Source: Microbacterium lacus (GTDB lineage: Bacteria; Actinomycetota; Actinomycetes; Actinomycetales; Microbacteriaceae). Taken from it: 64,000 nucleotides of DNA. The notes below the pieces were generated by a model. That model ran no database searches and had not been told where the DNA came from. It worked only from the letters and a program-made list of their open reading frames with translations. A program made the translations under genes and the position numbers. The first letter of the stretch is position 1. Each line of letters opens with the position of its first letter. Positions 43,332 through 54,867 of the stretch are shown here, piece after piece. The stretch covers positions 1 to 64,000 of the forward strand of contig NZ_NMUM01000037.1 of the NCBI RefSeq assembly GCF_002812805.1. Reading direction: 5' to 3'.

Positions 43332-44855
43332 TCAGCGCGTGCGCTTCTCGCGCACCCGCATGTTGATCTGGATCGGGGTGCCCTCGAAGCCGAAGATCTC
43401 GCGCAGGCGACGCGCGATGAAGCGACGGTAGCCCGGGTCGAGGAATCCGGTCGTGAACAGCACGAATGTCGGCGGGCGGGACGCTGCCTGCGTCCCGAAC
43501 AGGATGCGCGGCTGCTTGCCACCCCGAAGCGGGTGCGGGTGCTCGGCCACGAGTTCCGACAGGAAAGCGTTGAACTTTCCGGTCGGAATCCGCTGATCCC
43601 ATGACTCGAGCGACGTCTCGAGCGCCGGCACGAGCTTGTCGAGGTGACGCCCGGTCTTCGCCGAGATGTTGACGCGGGGCGCCCACGCGACGTGCGCAAG
43701 GTCCTGTTCGATCTCGCGCTCGAGGTAGCGGCGACGATCGTCGTCGACGAGCTTGTCGGTCGACAGTAGGTCCCACTTGTTGAACGCGAGCACGAGCGAG
43801 CGGCCGGACTCCAGCACCATGTCGATGATGCGGACGTCCTGCTCGCTGAGCGACTCGCTCACATCGAGCACGACGACGGCGACCTCGGCCTTTTCCAGCG
43901 CGGTCGCGGTACGCAGCGACGCGTAGAAGTCGGCACCCTGCTGCAGATGGACACGACGACGGATGCCGGCGGTGTCGACCAGGCGCCACAGCTTGCCGCC
44001 GAGCTCGACGATCTCGTCGACCGGGTCGCGGGTCGTGCCGGCGAGTTCGTTCACGACGACGCGCTCTTCGCCCGCCGCCTTGTTGAGCAGGGAGGACTTG
44101 CCGACGTTCGGGCGACCGAGGATCGCGACGCGACGCGGCCCACCGATCTCGTGCGAGGCGACGGCCGAGATCTCGGGCAGCTTCTCCATGAGCTGGTCGA
44201 GCAGGTCGGCCACGCCGCGACCGTGGATGGCCGAGACGGGGTGCGGCTCGCCGAGACCCAGGCTCCAGAGTGCGGCGGCCTCGGGTTCGTGGCGGGCGTC
44301 GTCGATCTTGTTCGCGACGAGGAAGACGGGCTTGCCGCTCTTGCGAAGCAGCTTCACGACCTGCTCGTCGGTCGCGGTCGGGCCGACCATGGCGTCCACG
44401 ACGAACAGAACGACATCCGACAGGTCGATCGCGACCTCGGCCTGGGCGGCAACGGATGCATCGATACCCCGAGCATCCGGTTCCCAGCCACCGGTGTCGA
44501 CCAGCGAGAAGCGCCGATCCATCCACTCGGCCTTGTACGTGACCCGGTCGCGCGTGACACCGGGGGTGTCCTCGACAACCGCCTCACGGCGGCCCAAGAT
44601 GCGGTTCACGAGCGCGGACTTGCCGACGTTCGGGCGTCCGACGATCGCGACGACGGGCAGCGCCGGCAGGTACTCGATGCCGTCGAGACCGCGCTCGACT
44701 CCGGCGAGCAGGTGCGCGTCGTCTTCGTCGAGATCGTAGTCGGCCAGGGATGCGCGAAGAGTCGCCGCTCTCTGTTCAACCAACTCGGGTTCGAGCTCCG
44801 ACAATTTCTCGGCGATCTGGTCGGGGCGGCCTTCGTACTCGTCGTCAGCGCTCAT
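43332..44855 (-). CDS. der: Ribosome biogenesis GTPase Der
   Basis: A 507-residue protein with two GTPase domains: [13 protein letters not shown] and DTPGVTRD, then [13 protein letters not shown] and AGTTRDPVD, both with NKxD motifs (ANKIDD, FNKWDL), and a C-terminal KH-like domain ending RVREKRTR. It assists assembly of the 50S subunit. A 60-residue acidic N-terminal extension is common in Actinobacteria. The start overlaps the cmk stop. Confidence 0.95.
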   Translation of the reverse strand: MSADDEYEGRPDQIAEKLSELEPELVEQRAATLRASLADYDLDEDDAHLLAGVERGLDGIEYLPALPVVAIVGRPNVGKSALVNRILGRREAVVEDTPGVTRDRVTYKAEWMDRRFSLVDTGGWEPDARGIDASVAAQAEVAIDLSDVVLFVVDAMVGPTATDEQVVKLLRKSGKPVFLVANKIDDARHEPEAAALWSLGLGEPHPVSAIHGRGVADLLDQLMEKLPEISAVASHEIGGPRRVAILGRPNVGKSSLLNKAAGEERVVVNELAGTTRDPVDEIVELGGKLWRLVDTAGIRRRVHLQQGADFYASLRTATALEKAEVAVVVLDVSESLSEQDVRIIDMVLESGRSLVLAFNKWDLLSTDKLVDDDRRRYLEREIEQDLAHVAWAPRVNISAKTGRHLDKLVPALETSLESWDQRIPTGKFNAFLSELVAEHPHPLRGGKQPRILFGTQAASRPPTFVLFTTGFLDPGYRRFIARRLREIFGFEGTPIQINMRVREKRTR

Positions 44856-45556
44856 GGGGTCAATCCTCGTGTTCTGTCGACGATGTCGAGGACGGCGTCG
44901 ACGGTCTGTTCGAGATCGAGGTCGGTCGAATCGACCACCTCGACCCCCGGGGCGGCGGTCAGAAAGTCGACCACCCCACTGTCGGAGGCGTCGCGGCGGT
45001 GCAGGGCGTCGGCGACGACCGCTGCTTCCACGCCGGTCAGCTCGGCGCTGCGCCGGGCGGCGCGCACCTCGGGGGCTGCTGTGAGCAGCAGCCGTACGGC
45101 CGCGTCGGGCGCGACGATGGTCGTGATGTCCCGGCCTTCGACGACGATGCCCGCGGGGGCATCGGCGATGATCGAGCGGAAGAGGTTGGTGACGGCCTGA
45201 CGAATCGCCGGCACGCGCGCGACGCCGCTGACGGCGTCCGATACGCGCGGTTCACGGATCGCAGCGGCGACATCCACCGAGCCGACGCGCACCCAGGTGT
45301 CGTCGGGGTTCGTCGAAATGGCGAAGTCGAAGTCGCCGGTGGCGTCGAGCACGGCGCTCGCGTCGCTCGTGTCGGCACCGCGTTCGAGCACATGCCAGGC
45401 GAGGGCACGGTATGCGGCGCCCGTGTCGAGGTATCCGTAGCCGAGGCGCGACGCGACGCGCTTCGCCACGCTCGACTTGCCGCTACCCGCGGGCCCGTCG
45501 ATCGCGATCACGTTGTCGGCGGTTGCCAGCGGCACCACCGGGGTCGGTTCACTCAT
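44852..45556 (-). CDS. cmk: Cytidylate kinase
   Basis: A 234-residue kinase converting CMP/dCMP to the diphosphate. The P-loop is [17 protein letters not shown] at residue 18, followed by [12 protein letters not shown] and [23 protein letters not shown] 45556 overlaps the tyrA stop by eight bases. The tyrA-cmk-der order is a conserved cluster. Confidence 0.93.
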   Translation of the reverse strand: MSEPTPVVPLATADNVIAIDGPAGSGKSSVAKRVASRLGYGYLDTGAAYRALAWHVLERGADTSDASAVLDATGDFDFAISTNPDDTWVRVGSVDVAAAIREPRVSDAVSGVARVPAIRQAVTNLFRSIIADAPAGIVVEGRDITTIVAPDAAVRLLLTAAPEVRAARRSAELTGVEAAVVADALHRRDASDSGVVDFLTAAPGVEVVDSTDLDLEQTVDAVLDIVDRTRGLTP

Positions 45557-46664
45557 TGCCCGTGCCCGCCATCCGCCAGCCTCGCTCTTCCAACCCTGCC
45601 GTCGCCTGCGCGACGATCGCGGGCTCCACACTGATCTCGGCCAGGCCGAATGGGGCTCCGGGCGAGTGTTCGAGCCGCAGGTCTTCGACGTTCACGCCGA
45701 GTGCACCGAGATCGCTGAACAGGCGCGCCAACTGGCCCGGGGTGTCGTCGACCATGACGACGAGGTGCTCGAAGCGCCGGTTCTGCCCATGCTTGCCCGG
45801 CAGACGCTCGACACCCTCGTTGCCGCGCCGGATAGTGTCGGCGATCGTGCGTCGAGAGCCGGCGGCATCTGGATCCCGCAGCGCATCCGCGACGCGACCG
45901 AGGTCGGCGGCGAGCTGGTCGAGCACCTCGACGACCGGTTCGGAGTTTGCGCCGAGGATCTGGGTCCACAGCTCGGGAGCGGATGCGGCGATGCGCGTCG
46001 TGTCGCGAACGCCCTGGCCCGCGAGCCCGAGCGAATGCTCCGGCGCCTCGCGCAGCCGTGCAGCAAGAAGGCTCGAGACGAGCTGGGGCACGTGCGAGAC
46101 GACTGCGACGGAGCGGTCATGCTCTTCGGGGGTCATCTCGATCGGCATCGCGCCGAGGTCGAGGGCGAGGCCTTCGACGATCGCCAAGTCGGCCGGCAGC
46201 GTCTCTTCGTCGCGGCAGACCACCCACGGGCGACCGATGAACAGGTCGGAGCGGGCCGAGATCGCTCCGCCGCGCTCGCGACCGGCGAGCGGGTGCGACC
46301 CGATATAACGCGTAAGGTCCACGCCGCGCTCGCGCAGCTCGTGCAGCGGGGCGAGCTTGACGCTCGCGACATCCGTCACGACAGCGTCCGGAAAGCGCGC
46401 CAATTCGGATGCGACGACATCGGCCGTCACATCCGGCGGCACGGCAACGACAACCAGGCGCGGCTCGTCGTCGGGGCGACTCAGGCGTCCGGCGCCGTAA
46501 TCCACGGCCAGGCGCACCTGCGCGCGCGAGGTGTCATCAAGCACAACGTCGACGCCGAGTGCCGTCAGGGCGTGCCCCACGCTCGCGCCGAGCAGTCCCG
46601 CGCCGACCACGCGGACGGTGCCGCTGGTGCGCGCGGCAACACGTGGCGTGGTCGTGTCGGTCAC
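45549..46664 (-). CDS. tyrA: Prephenate dehydrogenase with ACT domain
   Basis: A 371-residue enzyme of tyrosine synthesis that oxidatively decarboxylates prephenate with NAD(P)+. The N-terminal Rossmann motif is [15 protein letters not shown], the catalytic region [12 protein letters not shown], and a C-terminal ACT domain (from about 290, [21 protein letters not shown]) should give feedback control by an aromatic amino acid. GTG 46664 is preceded by TAGGAGATTTCA. Confidence 0.92.
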   Translation of the reverse strand: MTDTTTPRVAARTSGTVRVVGAGLLGASVGHALTALGVDVVLDDTSRAQVRLAVDYGAGRLSRPDDEPRLVVVAVPPDVTADVVASELARFPDAVVTDVASVKLAPLHELRERGVDLTRYIGSHPLAGRERGGAISARSDLFIGRPWVVCRDEETLPADLAIVEGLALDLGAMPIEMTPEEHDRSVAVVSHVPQLVSSLLAARLREAPEHSLGLAGQGVRDTTRIAASAPELWTQILGANSEPVVEVLDQLAADLGRVADALRDPDAAGSRRTIADTIRRGNEGVERLPGKHGQNRRFEHLVVMVDDTPGQLARLFSDLGALGVNVEDLRLEHSPGAPFGLAEISVEPAIVAQATAGLEERGWRMAGTGNE

Positions 46665-46673
46665 TGAAATCTC

Positions 46674-47480
46674 CTACGGTGTGTCGCCCTGCGGCTCGTC
46701 GTCGCTCGCGAGGGCGGCATCGCGGCGCGCGAGGGTGAGCAGCGCGCCGCGTTCCACCTTAGTCAACTCCCGTGCCTGCCCCGCCGGGAGAGTTCCCAGG
46801 TGCAGCGGACCGAACTGTCGGCGGACGAGTTCACGGACCGGATGCCCCACCTCGGCCGTCATCCGGCGGACGATCCGATTGCGCCCCGAGTGCAGGGTCA
46901 GTTCGACCAGGCTCGTGCCGCCCGAGGCGTCCAAGAGCCGTGCCTTGTCGGCCGCGATGGGTCCGTCCTCGAGCTCGATGCCGCGGGTCAGCTGCGAGAT
47001 CGTCTGGGCGCTGACCCGGCCCGACACCTTCGCGATGTAGACCTTCGTCACGCCGTAGGAGGGGTGCGCGAGCACATGGGCGAGCTGCCCGTCGTTGGTG
47101 AGGATGAGCAAGCCGCTCGTTTCGGCGTCGAGGCGACCGACGTTGTAGAGGCGCTCGGGCCATTCCTCGGTGTACTGGGTCAGGTCGGGGCGGCCGCGCT
47201 CATCCCGCATCGTGCTGAAAACGCCTGTCGGCTTGTTGAGCATGACGTAGCGCATGCCCGACTCGACCTGAACGGCGACGCCGTCGACATCGACCAGGTC
47301 CGACTCCGGATGAATCCGCGCACCCATCTCGGTCACCACGACGCCGTTCACCCGCACGCGCCCGTCGGCGATCAGCTCTTCGCTGACGCGGCGCGAGGCG
47401 ACCCCCGCCTGGGCGAGGACCTTCTGCAGCCGCACACCGTCGGCCGAGGCATCCGTCGTCGGGAGATCTTTTTCGCTCAT
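46674..47480 (-). CDS. rluB: 23S rRNA pseudouridine synthase, RluB type
   Basis: A 268-residue enzyme with an N-terminal S4 domain (VRLQKVLAQAGVASRR, about 16-75) and a catalytic domain with VGRLDAETSGLLILTNDG, where the Asp is the nucleophile; GRNRIVRRM closes the active site. It isomerises a uridine in the peptidyl-transferase region of 23S rRNA. The gene lies six bases after scpB, the usual order. Confidence 0.92.
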   Translation of the reverse strand: MSEKDLPTTDASADGVRLQKVLAQAGVASRRVSEELIADGRVRVNGVVVTEMGARIHPESDLVDVDGVAVQVESGMRYVMLNKPTGVFSTMRDERGRPDLTQYTEEWPERLYNVGRLDAETSGLLILTNDGQLAHVLAHPSYGVTKVYIAKVSGRVSAQTISQLTRGIELEDGPIAADKARLLDASGGTSLVELTLHSGRNRIVRRMTAEVGHPVRELVRRQFGPLHLGTLPAGQARELTKVERGALLTLARRDAALASDDEPQGDTP

Positions 47481-47485
47481 GCTGC

Positions 47486-48079
47486 TTACCGTCCCAGTGC
47501 TTCGTCGAGGCTGTCGTCGTCCGAGACATCGGGCAACAGCGGCGAGATCGGCGGTAGCTCGTCGAGCGAGTTGATGCCGAGGTTCACCAGTAGCGCGTCG
47601 GTCGTCCCGTAGTGGATCGCCCCGGTCTCGGGATCCGCGAATTCTTCCGTGATGAGGCCACGACCCAGCAGTGTTCGCACGACCGAGTCGACGTTGACGG
47701 CGCGAATCGCCGCGACCTGGCCGCGCGTGACCGGCTGCTTGTACGCGATCACGGCGAGGGTCTCGAGCGCCGCCTGCGACAACCGCGACGGCGCCTGCGT
47801 GTTGACGAACTCACTCACCAGGTCGTCGTGCTCTGCACGAACGTACAGGCGCCACCCCCCGCCGACCTCGCGCAGCTCGAACCCGCGACGCGGCCCGCCG
47901 GCCAGTCCGTCGTAGTCCGCGACCAGCGCCTCGATCGCCTGACGAACGGCGGCGACGGGTGCCGACACGGCTGTCGCGAGGGCGACGAGACTCTGCGGCT
48001 CTTCGACGACGAGCAGGATCGCCTCGAGACGGCGGGCGACGTCGGCGGTTGCTGAGCCTGTCGAAGCATCAGTGGTCAT
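47486..48079 (-). CDS. scpB: Segregation and condensation protein B
   Basis: A 197-residue winged-helix protein that binds ScpA and SMC to form the bacterial condensin. The segment LSQAALETLAVIAYKQPVTRGQVAAIR (about 98-124) and LLGRGLITE are the family core. ATG 48079 overlaps the scpA stop. Residues 4-11 (DASTGSAT) are encoded by a copy of the REP-like element found elsewhere in the window. Confidence 0.93.
   Translation of the reverse strand: MTTDASTGSATADVARRLEAILLVVEEPQSLVALATAVSAPVAAVRQAIEALVADYDGLAGGPRRGFELREVGGGWRLYVRAEHDDLVSEFVNTQAPSRLSQAALETLAVIAYKQPVTRGQVAAIRAVNVDSVVRTLLGRGLITEEFADPETGAIHYGTTDALLVNLGINSLDELPPISPLLPDVSDDDSLDEALGR
48047..48070. repeat. REP-like element inside scpB
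   Basis: The core TGAGCCTGTCGA with flanks GGTTGC and AGCATC lies in the first codons of scpB and adds eight residues in frame. Elsewhere in the window the element is intergenic. Confidence 0.7.
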
Positions 48080-48899
48080 AATCGGCCCCCAGGCTCGCAA
48101 GTTGTTCGTCGGACCAGTTCTCGGCCGACCATCGGAGGGTGAGTTCGCCGAGCGGTTCGACCTGTTCGAACGACAGCGCCGCGTGGCGGTACAGCTCGAG
48201 GATCGACAGGAATCGCGCCACCACGATGCCGGGTTGCGTGACCCCGGCGACCAGCTCGCGGAAGCTCACCGACTCGGCCCGACGCAGCAACGACACGACA
48301 ACCGCCGCCTGTTCGCGGATGCTGACAAGTGGCGCGTGCAGGTGCTCGAGTCCGACGTGCGGTATCTCGCGCGGGCTGAAGGCCAGCAGCGCGAGGGCGG
48401 CGAAGTCCTCGACCGATATCGTCCAGACCAGCTCCGGCACGGCCGCGCGGTGCTTCTCGTCGAGTCGCACGGCACGAGCGTGCCGCGTGTCTTCGCTCTG
48501 CAGTCGGGTGCCGAACCATCCGGACACCTCTCTGAATGCGCGGTACTGCAGCAGGCGCGCGAACAGCAGGTCTCTCGCCTCGAGCAGCGCAACGGATTCG
48601 GAATCGACGAGCTCACCCTGCGGCAGGAGCCCGGCGACCTTCATGTCGAGCAGGGTCGCTGCCACGACAAGGAACTCGCTCGCGCGCTCGAGTTCTTCGT
48701 CCGGGTCGAGCGCGCGCAGATACGAGATGAACTCGTCCGTCACCTTGCTGAGCGCGATCTCGGTGATGTCGAGTTCGTGCTTCGAGATCAGAGAGAGCAG
48801 TAGATCGAACGGGCCGTCGAAGCCCGTGACCGAGACGCGGAACCGGCCGTCGCCGTCCCCGTCTTCGACCGCCTGTGCGGCCTCAGGCGACGTCGCCAC
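48069..48899 (-). CDS. scpA: Segregation and condensation protein A
   Basis: A 276-residue kleisin that bridges the SMC heads. The N-terminal signature FDGPFDLLLSLISKHELDI (about 24-42) and the C-terminal winged helix (about 200-270, FLSILELYRHAALSFEQ) are clear. GTG 48899 overlaps the parA end by 17 bases. It follows ParA in the usual actinobacterial order. Confidence 0.9.
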   Translation of the reverse strand: MATSPEAAQAVEDGDGDGRFRVSVTGFDGPFDLLLSLISKHELDITEIALSKVTDEFISYLRALDPDEELERASEFLVVAATLLDMKVAGLLPQGELVDSESVALLEARDLLFARLLQYRAFREVSGWFGTRLQSEDTRHARAVRLDEKHRAAVPELVWTISVEDFAALALLAFSPREIPHVGLEHLHAPLVSIREQAAVVVSLLRRAESVSFRELVAGVTQPGIVVARFLSILELYRHAALSFEQVEPLGELTLRWSAENWSDEQLASLGADYDH

Positions 48900-49788
48900 G
48901 CGCGACCAGTTCCCGCGCCAGGCGCAGGTAGGCCTGGGCGGCGGCGTGTTCGGGGGCGAATTCGATGATCGGCAGTCCCGAGACGGATGCATCCGGGAAC
49001 TTCACCGTGCGGCCGATGACGGTCTCGAGCACATCGTCACCGAAGGCCTCGACAACGCGCTCGAGCACCTCACGGGCGTGGAGCGTGCGCGCGTCGTACA
49101 TGGTCGCGAGAACCCCGTCGAGTTCGATCGCGGGGTTGAGGCGATCGCGCACCTTCTCGATCGTCTCGATCAGCAGGGCGACGCCGCGCATCGCGAAGAA
49201 TTCGCACTCCATGGGGATCAGCACCCCGTGGCTGGCCGTCAGGGCGTTGACCGTGAGCAGCCCCAGCGAGGGCTGGCAGTCGATCAGGATGACGTCGTAC
49301 TCGCGCGAGATGTGGCGCAGCACGCGCGCCAGGATCGTCTCGCGCGCGACCTCGTTGACCAGGTGCACCTCGGCGGCGGACAGGTCGATGTTGGCCGGCA
49401 GCACGTCGAGGCCCTCGGTGCGCGAGGGGACGATGATCTCGCGCGGATCGCGCTTCGTGTCGAGCAGCAGGTCGTAAACGGTCGGCACGTCGTGAGTCGC
49501 GATGCCGAGGCCGGCCGACAGCGCACCCTGCGGGTCGAAGTCGACGACGAGCACGCGGCGGCCGTAGTGCGCGAGCGATGCGGCCAGGTTGATGGTCGTG
49601 GTCGTCTTGCCGACCCCGCCCTTCTGGTTGCAGAGCGAGATGATGCGCGCCGGACCGTGCGAATCGAGCTTCGGAGGTGTGGGAAAGCCGTGGTACGGAC
49701 GACCGGTGGGGCCGAGGGGTGCCTCGTCCGTCGAGGAGGCCTTCTTCGTGCCCCGCGCGCTGCCCGCCACCGATACTCCCTGCGTCAC
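48883..49788 (-). CDS. parA: ParA/Soj-family ATPase
   Basis: A 301-residue ParA protein: variant Walker A KGGVGKTTTTINLA near residue 55, then VDFDPQGALSAGLG and IDCQPSLGLLTVNAL. It precedes scpA-scpB, where a ParA-like ATPase is usual and linked to chromosome partition or positioning. The gene starts with GTG 49788 and is 100 bp after xerD. No parB lies next to it. Confidence 0.9.
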   Translation of the reverse strand: MTQGVSVAGSARGTKKASSTDEAPLGPTGRPYHGFPTPPKLDSHGPARIISLCNQKGGVGKTTTTINLAASLAHYGRRVLVVDFDPQGALSAGLGIATHDVPTVYDLLLDTKRDPREIIVPSRTEGLDVLPANIDLSAAEVHLVNEVARETILARVLRHISREYDVILIDCQPSLGLLTVNALTASHGVLIPMECEFFAMRGVALLIETIEKVRDRLNPAIELDGVLATMYDARTLHAREVLERVVEAFGDDVLETVIGRTVKFPDASVSGLPIIEFAPEHAAAQAYLRLARELVARGDVA

Positions 49789-49889
49789 CTTGTCAACGGC
49801 ACCTGAACGCCATCTCGTGGACCGATTCTAGTCACCCGCGCACCCTCGACCCCGGCGGCGCGCGCGGGCGCCGGCGTGTGTCCGACGCG

Positions 49890-50819
49890 TTAGCGTGCCC
49901 GCGGGTGCGATGTCGCGTACACATCGCGCAGGGCATCAACGGTCACGTGCGTGTAGATCTGCGTTGTCGCAACCGACGCATGCCCGAGAAGCTCCTGTAC
50001 GACACGCACGTCGGCGCCGCCCTGCAGCAGGTGCGTAGCGAACGAGTGGCGGAGCGTATGCGGCGAGACATGGGCCGAGATCCCCGCTTTTTCGGCGGCG
50101 GCACGGATGACGAGCCAGGCGCTCTGCCGAGACAGCGGCGCCCCGCGGGCACCGAGGAACAGCCGAGGCGTCGGGCGACCCCGAAGCGACAGCTCGGGGC
50201 GCACCCGGGTCAGATAGGCATCGACCGCCTTACGGGCGAACGACCCGACCGGCACGATGCGTTCCTTGTCACCCTTGCCGCGCAGACGCACGATGTCGCC
50301 GGCGCCTTCTCCGCCCACACCGCCCCCGCCCACGAGGTCGTCCACGTCGAGCGTGACCACCTCCGACACGCGGGCGCCCGTGGCGTACATCAGCTCGAGC
50401 AGAGCCCGATCGCGGAGGCCAATGGGGTCCTCCCCCGACGGGGCCGCGAGCAACTGCTCGACCTGGTCGATCGTCAACGCCTGGGGCAGGCGCCGGGCGG
50501 CCTTCGGCGGGCGAAGCCGGGCCGACACATCCTCGTCCTCGATCCCCTCGCGGGCGAGATGCCGATGCAGCCCCCGCACCGAGGACTGCAGGCGCGCCAG
50601 GCTCGACGCGGCGGGAGGCGGGTATGCCGCGGCTCGATCGGCGACGTAGCGCCCCACGACATCCGGGGCGACGTCCGTCGTGTCGAGAAAGCCCTGGTCT
50701 GTCAGCCAGGCGACATAGTCGCCGAGGTCGCGTCGATACGCCGCGACCGTGTGCTCAGACAACCCGCGCTCGATCGAGACGTGGCGCAGGTACGCCGTCA
50801 CGGCTCGATCAATGCGCAC
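49890..50819 (-). CDS. xerD: Tyrosine recombinase XerD
   Basis: A 309-residue site-specific recombinase that resolves chromosome dimers at dif with XerC. The catalytic set is complete: Arg in ATGARVSEV, Lys in [20 protein letters not shown], and [15 protein letters not shown] with the Tyr nucleophile. A Gly-rich insert ([11 protein letters not shown], about 172-182) sits before the Lys. GTG 50819 is 28 bp after the NUDIX gene. Confidence 0.93.
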   Translation of the reverse strand: MRIDRAVTAYLRHVSIERGLSEHTVAAYRRDLGDYVAWLTDQGFLDTTDVAPDVVGRYVADRAAAYPPPAASSLARLQSSVRGLHRHLAREGIEDEDVSARLRPPKAARRLPQALTIDQVEQLLAAPSGEDPIGLRDRALLELMYATGARVSEVVTLDVDDLVGGGGVGGEGAGDIVRLRGKGDKERIVPVGSFARKAVDAYLTRVRPELSLRGRPTPRLFLGARGAPLSRQSAWLVIRAAAEKAGISAHVSPHTLRHSFATHLLQGGADVRVVQELLGHASVATTQIYTHVTVDALRDVYATSHPRAR

Positions 50820-50847
50820 CGGGGTTCGGCTCCGTCCCGGACCCGGC

Positions 50848-51453
50848 TCAGCCCGCCGCGCGGCGGCGGTTCTCGGTCGCCGCTCGGCGGCGGTGTTCGG
50901 CGGCCGCGAGCACCGCGACGATCAGGATCGCGTTCTGCATCCGGCCCTCGAGCACGGCCGTCACGACATCGTCGAGCGGGACCCATTCGAGGCGGATGTC
51001 GGCCTCTTCGGCCTCGCGTGCGTACGTCTCGGGCGCGGGAGAGATGCCCTCGGCCAAAAAGATATGCACGACCTCGTCGCTGCCCCCGGGCGAGGTCTTG
51101 ATGCTGACGAGTTCGCTCCACCGACTCGCCGTCAGGTCGGCCTCTTCGGCGAGCTCACGCCGTGCGGTGTCTGCGGGCGGCTCCCCCGCGATGTCGAGGA
51201 GCCCTGCCGGAATCTCCCAGTCGCGCGAGCGGATCGGATGGCGATATTGCTGCAGCAGCAGGATGCGTCCGTCGTCATCGATCGCGGCGATCGCGACAGC
51301 TCCCGTGTGGTCGACGTAGTCGCGCGACGTGGACTCGCCGTTGTAGTCGAAGGTGTCGCTGCGTACATCCCAGACGCGGCCGGGATAGACGACCTCGCTA
51401 CGCGTGATGTGGATTTCGGCCGGCTCGTCGCGCAGCGCGCTGAAATCAGTCAT
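50848..51453 (-). CDS. ADP-ribose pyrophosphatase-type NUDIX hydrolase
   Basis: A 201-residue hydrolase for ADP-ribose or similar sugars. The NUDIX box reads [18 protein letters not shown] (about 90-107), preceded by WEIPAGLLD. It lies between pyrG and xerD with an 8-base overlap at its start, the standard position in Actinobacteria. The C-terminal RRR stretch is of no known meaning. Confidence 0.9.
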   Translation of the reverse strand: MTDFSALRDEPAEIHITRSEVVYPGRVWDVRSDTFDYNGESTSRDYVDHTGAVAIAAIDDDGRILLLQQYRHPIRSRDWEIPAGLLDIAGEPPADTARRELAEEADLTASRWSELVSIKTSPGGSDEVVHIFLAEGISPAPETYAREAEEADIRLEWVPLDDVVTAVLEGRMQNAILIVAVLAAAEHRRRAATENRRRAAG

Positions 51454-53155
51454 TTTCCACCGGATCCACGTCGAAGAGTTCGCTCGCGCGGTGACGCTCG
51501 AGCGCGGCGCCGACGAGTCCGCGGAAGAGCGGATGCGGTGCGGTCGGGCGCGACCGCAGTTCGGGGTGCGCCTGCGTGGCGATGTAGAACGGGTGCACGT
51601 CGCGCGGAAGCTCTACGTACTCGACCAGTGCCCGGTCGGGTGACAGGCCCGAGAACACCAGGCCCGCCTCCGTCAGCCGATCACGGTAGGCGTTGTTGAC
51701 CTCGTAACGGTGGCGATGACGCTCCGAAATCTGCTTCGCGCCATACAGCTCGGCGGCAAGCGAGCCGTCGCGCAGGTCCGCGGCGTATAGGCCGAGGCGC
51801 ATCGTGCCACCGAGGTCTCCCCCGGCGATGATCTCGACCTGCTCCGCCATCGTCGCGATGACCGGGTATTCGGTGTCGGGGTCGAACTCGCTCGACGAGG
51901 CACCCTCGAGCCCGGCGAGGTTTCGCGCGTACTCGATGACCATGCACTGCAGCCCGAGGCACAGCCCGAGCGTGGGGATGCCCTGCTCGCGCGCGAACTT
52001 CAGCGCGCCGAGCTTTCCTTCGATGCCGCGGATGCCGAAGCCACCGGGCACGCAAATGCCATCGACATCCGCCAAAGCGCGAGCCGCGCCATCCCGCGTC
52101 TCGCACAGATCCGACGGGATCCAGCGGATGTTGACGTGCGTCTCTTGCGCAAAACCACCGGCCTTGAGTGCCTCCGTGACCGAGAGGTAGGCGTCGGGTA
52201 GGTCGATGTACTTGCCGACCAGGCCGATCGTGACCTCGTGCTTGGGGTTGTGTACGGCGGCGAGCACCCGCTCCCACCGCGACCAGTCGACATCCTTCGC
52301 GTCATCGAGCCCGAGTGCGTTGACGATGTAGGCATCGAGGCCCTGGTCGTGCAGCATCGTCGGGATGTCGTAGATGCTCGGCACGTCGACGGCATTGACC
52401 ACGGCGTCCTCGTCGACGTCGCACATCAGCGCGATCTTGCGCTTGTTCGACTCGGTGACGGGACGATCGCTGCGCAGCACGAGCGCGTCAGGCTGGATAC
52501 CGATCGAGCGGAGGGCCGCGACCGAGTGCTGCGTGGGCTTGGTCTTCTGCTCGCCCGAGGCACCCATGAAGGGCACGAGCGAGACGTGCACGAAGAACAC
52601 GTTCCGGCGCCCGAGCTCGTGGCGAATCTGACGCGCCGACTCGATGAACGGCTGCGACTCGATGTCGCCGACCGTTCCACCGACCTCGGTGATGATGACG
52701 TCCGGCTGGGGATCCTGCGTGGCCTGCAGACGCATCCGGCGCTTGATCTCGTCGGTGATATGCGGGATGACCTGCACGGTGTCGCCGAGGTACTCGCCGC
52801 GACGCTCGCGCGCGATGACCTGCGAATAGATCTGGCCGGTCGTGACGTTGGCGGCCTGGCTCAGCTCAACGTCCAGGAAGCGCTCGTAGTGACCGATGTC
52901 GAGGTCGGTCTCGGCGCCATCATCGGTGACGAAAACCTCGCCGTGCTGGAACGGGTTCATCGTTCCCGGATCCACGTTCAGATAGGGATCCAGCTTCTGC
53001 ATCACGACCCGCAGACCCCGCGCCGTCAGCAGATTGCCGAGGCTCGCGGCGGTGAGGCCCTTACCCAATGAAGAAACGACACCACCGGTCACGAAGATGT
53101 GCCTCGTGATGTGTTTGGTGATGTCGTTCGATGTTCCCGATGCAGTTTCCGCCAC
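51446..53155 (-). CDS. pyrG: CTP synthase
   Basis: A 569-residue enzyme making CTP from UTP, ATP and glutamine. The synthase domain has [17 protein letters not shown] and [11 protein letters not shown]; the glutaminase domain has GLCLGLQCM with the catalytic Cys and HPE near the end. GTG 53155 lies close behind TAGGAT, so translation may be nearly leaderless. It begins 14 bp after recN. Confidence 0.95.
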   Translation of the reverse strand: MAETASGTSNDITKHITRHIFVTGGVVSSLGKGLTAASLGNLLTARGLRVVMQKLDPYLNVDPGTMNPFQHGEVFVTDDGAETDLDIGHYERFLDVELSQAANVTTGQIYSQVIARERRGEYLGDTVQVIPHITDEIKRRMRLQATQDPQPDVIITEVGGTVGDIESQPFIESARQIRHELGRRNVFFVHVSLVPFMGASGEQKTKPTQHSVAALRSIGIQPDALVLRSDRPVTESNKRKIALMCDVDEDAVVNAVDVPSIYDIPTMLHDQGLDAYIVNALGLDDAKDVDWSRWERVLAAVHNPKHEVTIGLVGKYIDLPDAYLSVTEALKAGGFAQETHVNIRWIPSDLCETRDGAARALADVDGICVPGGFGIRGIEGKLGALKFAREQGIPTLGLCLGLQCMVIEYARNLAGLEGASSSEFDPDTEYPVIATMAEQVEIIAGGDLGGTMRLGLYAADLRDGSLAAELYGAKQISERHRHRYEVNNAYRDRLTEAGLVFSGLSPDRALVEYVELPRDVHPFYIATQAHPELRSRPTAPHPLFRGLVGAALERHRASELFDVDPVEND

Positions 53156-53169
53156 GGGCTTTAATCCTA

Positions 53170-54867
53170 TCAGTCGCGGGAGCCCGCGAGCCCGAGCAGC
53201 TCGCGCGCGTGCTCGAGCGCCGCGGCCGAGTCGGGAAGCCCCGACAACAGCCGCGCCATCTCGGCGGCGCGCTCGGGCCCTTCGAGCCTGCGGACACTCG
53301 AGGCGGTCACCGATCCGTCGTTCTCTTTCACGACGGTCAGGTGGTTGGTGGCGAACGCGGCCACCTGCGCGAGGTGCGTGACGACGATGACCTGGGATGC
53401 CTCGGCCAGGCGTGCCAGGCGACGCCCGACCTCGATCGCGGCGGCTCCGCCGATGCCCGCGTCGATCTCGTCGAAGACGAAGGTCGGGACGGGATCGGTC
53501 TCGGAGATGACGACTTCGATCGCCAGCATGACGCGGCTCAGTTCGCCGCCCGAGGCGCCCTTGGCGACCGCGCGGGGTTCGGCTCCGGGATGCGGGGCGA
53601 GCAGCAGGGCAACCTCGTCGCGGCCGTCCGCACTCGGGGTTCCCGCCGACACCGTGACCTGCAGGCGCGCGTCGGGCATCGCGAGCGCGCTGAGTTCGGC
53701 GGTGACGGAATCGCCGAGGGTCACGGCGGCTTCGGTTCGACGCTCGGTGAGGGTCGCTGCGGCGTCATCGAGTTCTCGTGCCGCGGTGTCCTTCTCGGCG
53801 GCGAGTTCTTCGATGCGGGCGTCGTCGCCCTCGAGCTCTGCCAGACGTGCGGCACCGGTTTCGGCAAGCGCCAGAACCTCGTCCAGCGTCGTCCCGTGGT
53901 GGCGAACGAGGGCGCCGAGCGCCGCGCGTCGCGTCTCGACGGCGTCGAGTTCGAGGGGCCCGGATTCATCGAGGTCCGCGAGGTAACCCGAGAGGTCCGT
54001 CGCGATCTCGGCGGCACGGAATCCGAGCTCGGCGACCTGCTGCGAGAACGTCTCGAGCGCGGGATCCTGGGCGCTGGCGCGTTCGAGCAGGCGGCGCGCC
54101 TCGCCGAGCAGGGTCGAAACGTCCACGGCGTCCGCCTCGGAAGACAGCGCCTCGCGGGCGCCCGCCGCCGCCGCGCGCAGCTCTTCGACGTTGGCGAGGC
54201 GTTCCGCGCGCTGAGCGAGCTCGACATCCTCACCCGGCTGCGGTGCGACATCCTCGATCTCGGCGAGGGCCGCCCGCAGCGTCTCGGCCTCGGCCGTGCG
54301 CGCGTCGCGCTGGGTCGTCAGGGACGTGTGTTCGGCGTCGAGTTCTCGCCAGCGATTCCACGCCGTGCGGTAGGCGGCGAGCGCGTCACGAACGCCCGCT
54401 CCCCCGAATCGGTCAAGGGCATCGCGCTGCGCTGCCGCCGAACGCAGGCGCAGCTGGTCGGATTGCCCGTGGACGACAACGAGATCATCGGCGAGGTCGG
54501 CGAGTACCCCGGCCGGCGCCGCGCGTCCGCCGACGCTCGCGCGGCTACGCCCCTCGGCCGTGACCGTGCGGCTCACGTACAGTTCGGCGCGGTCGGCCCC
54601 GAGCGGCTCGAGGTCTCCCCCGGCTTCGCGCACGCGGTCGGCGACGGATCCCTCGGCCGGAACGTTCCAGATTCCGGCGACCTCGGCTTGGCCGCCCGAA
54701 CGGACGACCCCCGAGTCGGCGCGCTGGCCGAGCAGCAGGCCGAGGCCCGTGACGACCATCGTCTTACCGGCACCCGTCTCACCGGTGATGGCCGTGAAGC
54801 CCGGGCCGAGCGGCAGGGTCGCTTCGGCGATCACCCCGAGTCCGGCCAGGCGTACTTCCTCGATCAC
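53170..54867 (-). CDS. recN: DNA repair protein RecN
   Basis: A 565-residue SMC-like protein for double-strand break repair. GETGAGKT (near residue 30) and Walker [14 protein letters not shown] bracket a long coiled coil (about 150-360, full of Ala, Glu and Arg). GTG 54867 overlaps the nadK stop, as is usual for this gene pair. Confidence 0.93.
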   Translation of the reverse strand: MIEEVRLAGLGVIAEATLPLGPGFTAITGETGAGKTMVVTGLGLLLGQRADSGVVRSGGQAEVAGIWNVPAEGSVADRVREAGGDLEPLGADRAELYVSRTVTAEGRSRASVGGRAAPAGVLADLADDLVVVHGQSDQLRLRSAAAQRDALDRFGGAGVRDALAAYRTAWNRWRELDAEHTSLTTQRDARTAEAETLRAALAEIEDVAPQPGEDVELAQRAERLANVEELRAAAAGAREALSSEADAVDVSTLLGEARRLLERASAQDPALETFSQQVAELGFRAAEIATDLSGYLADLDESGPLELDAVETRRAALGALVRHHGTTLDEVLALAETGAARLAELEGDDARIEELAAEKDTAARELDDAAATLTERRTEAAVTLGDSVTAELSALAMPDARLQVTVSAGTPSADGRDEVALLLAPHPGAEPRAVAKGASGGELSRVMLAIEVVISETDPVPTFVFDEIDAGIGGAAAIEVGRRLARLAEASQVIVVTHLAQVAAFATNHLTVVKENDGSVTASSVRRLEGPERAAEMARLLSGLPDSAAALEHARELLGLAGSRD

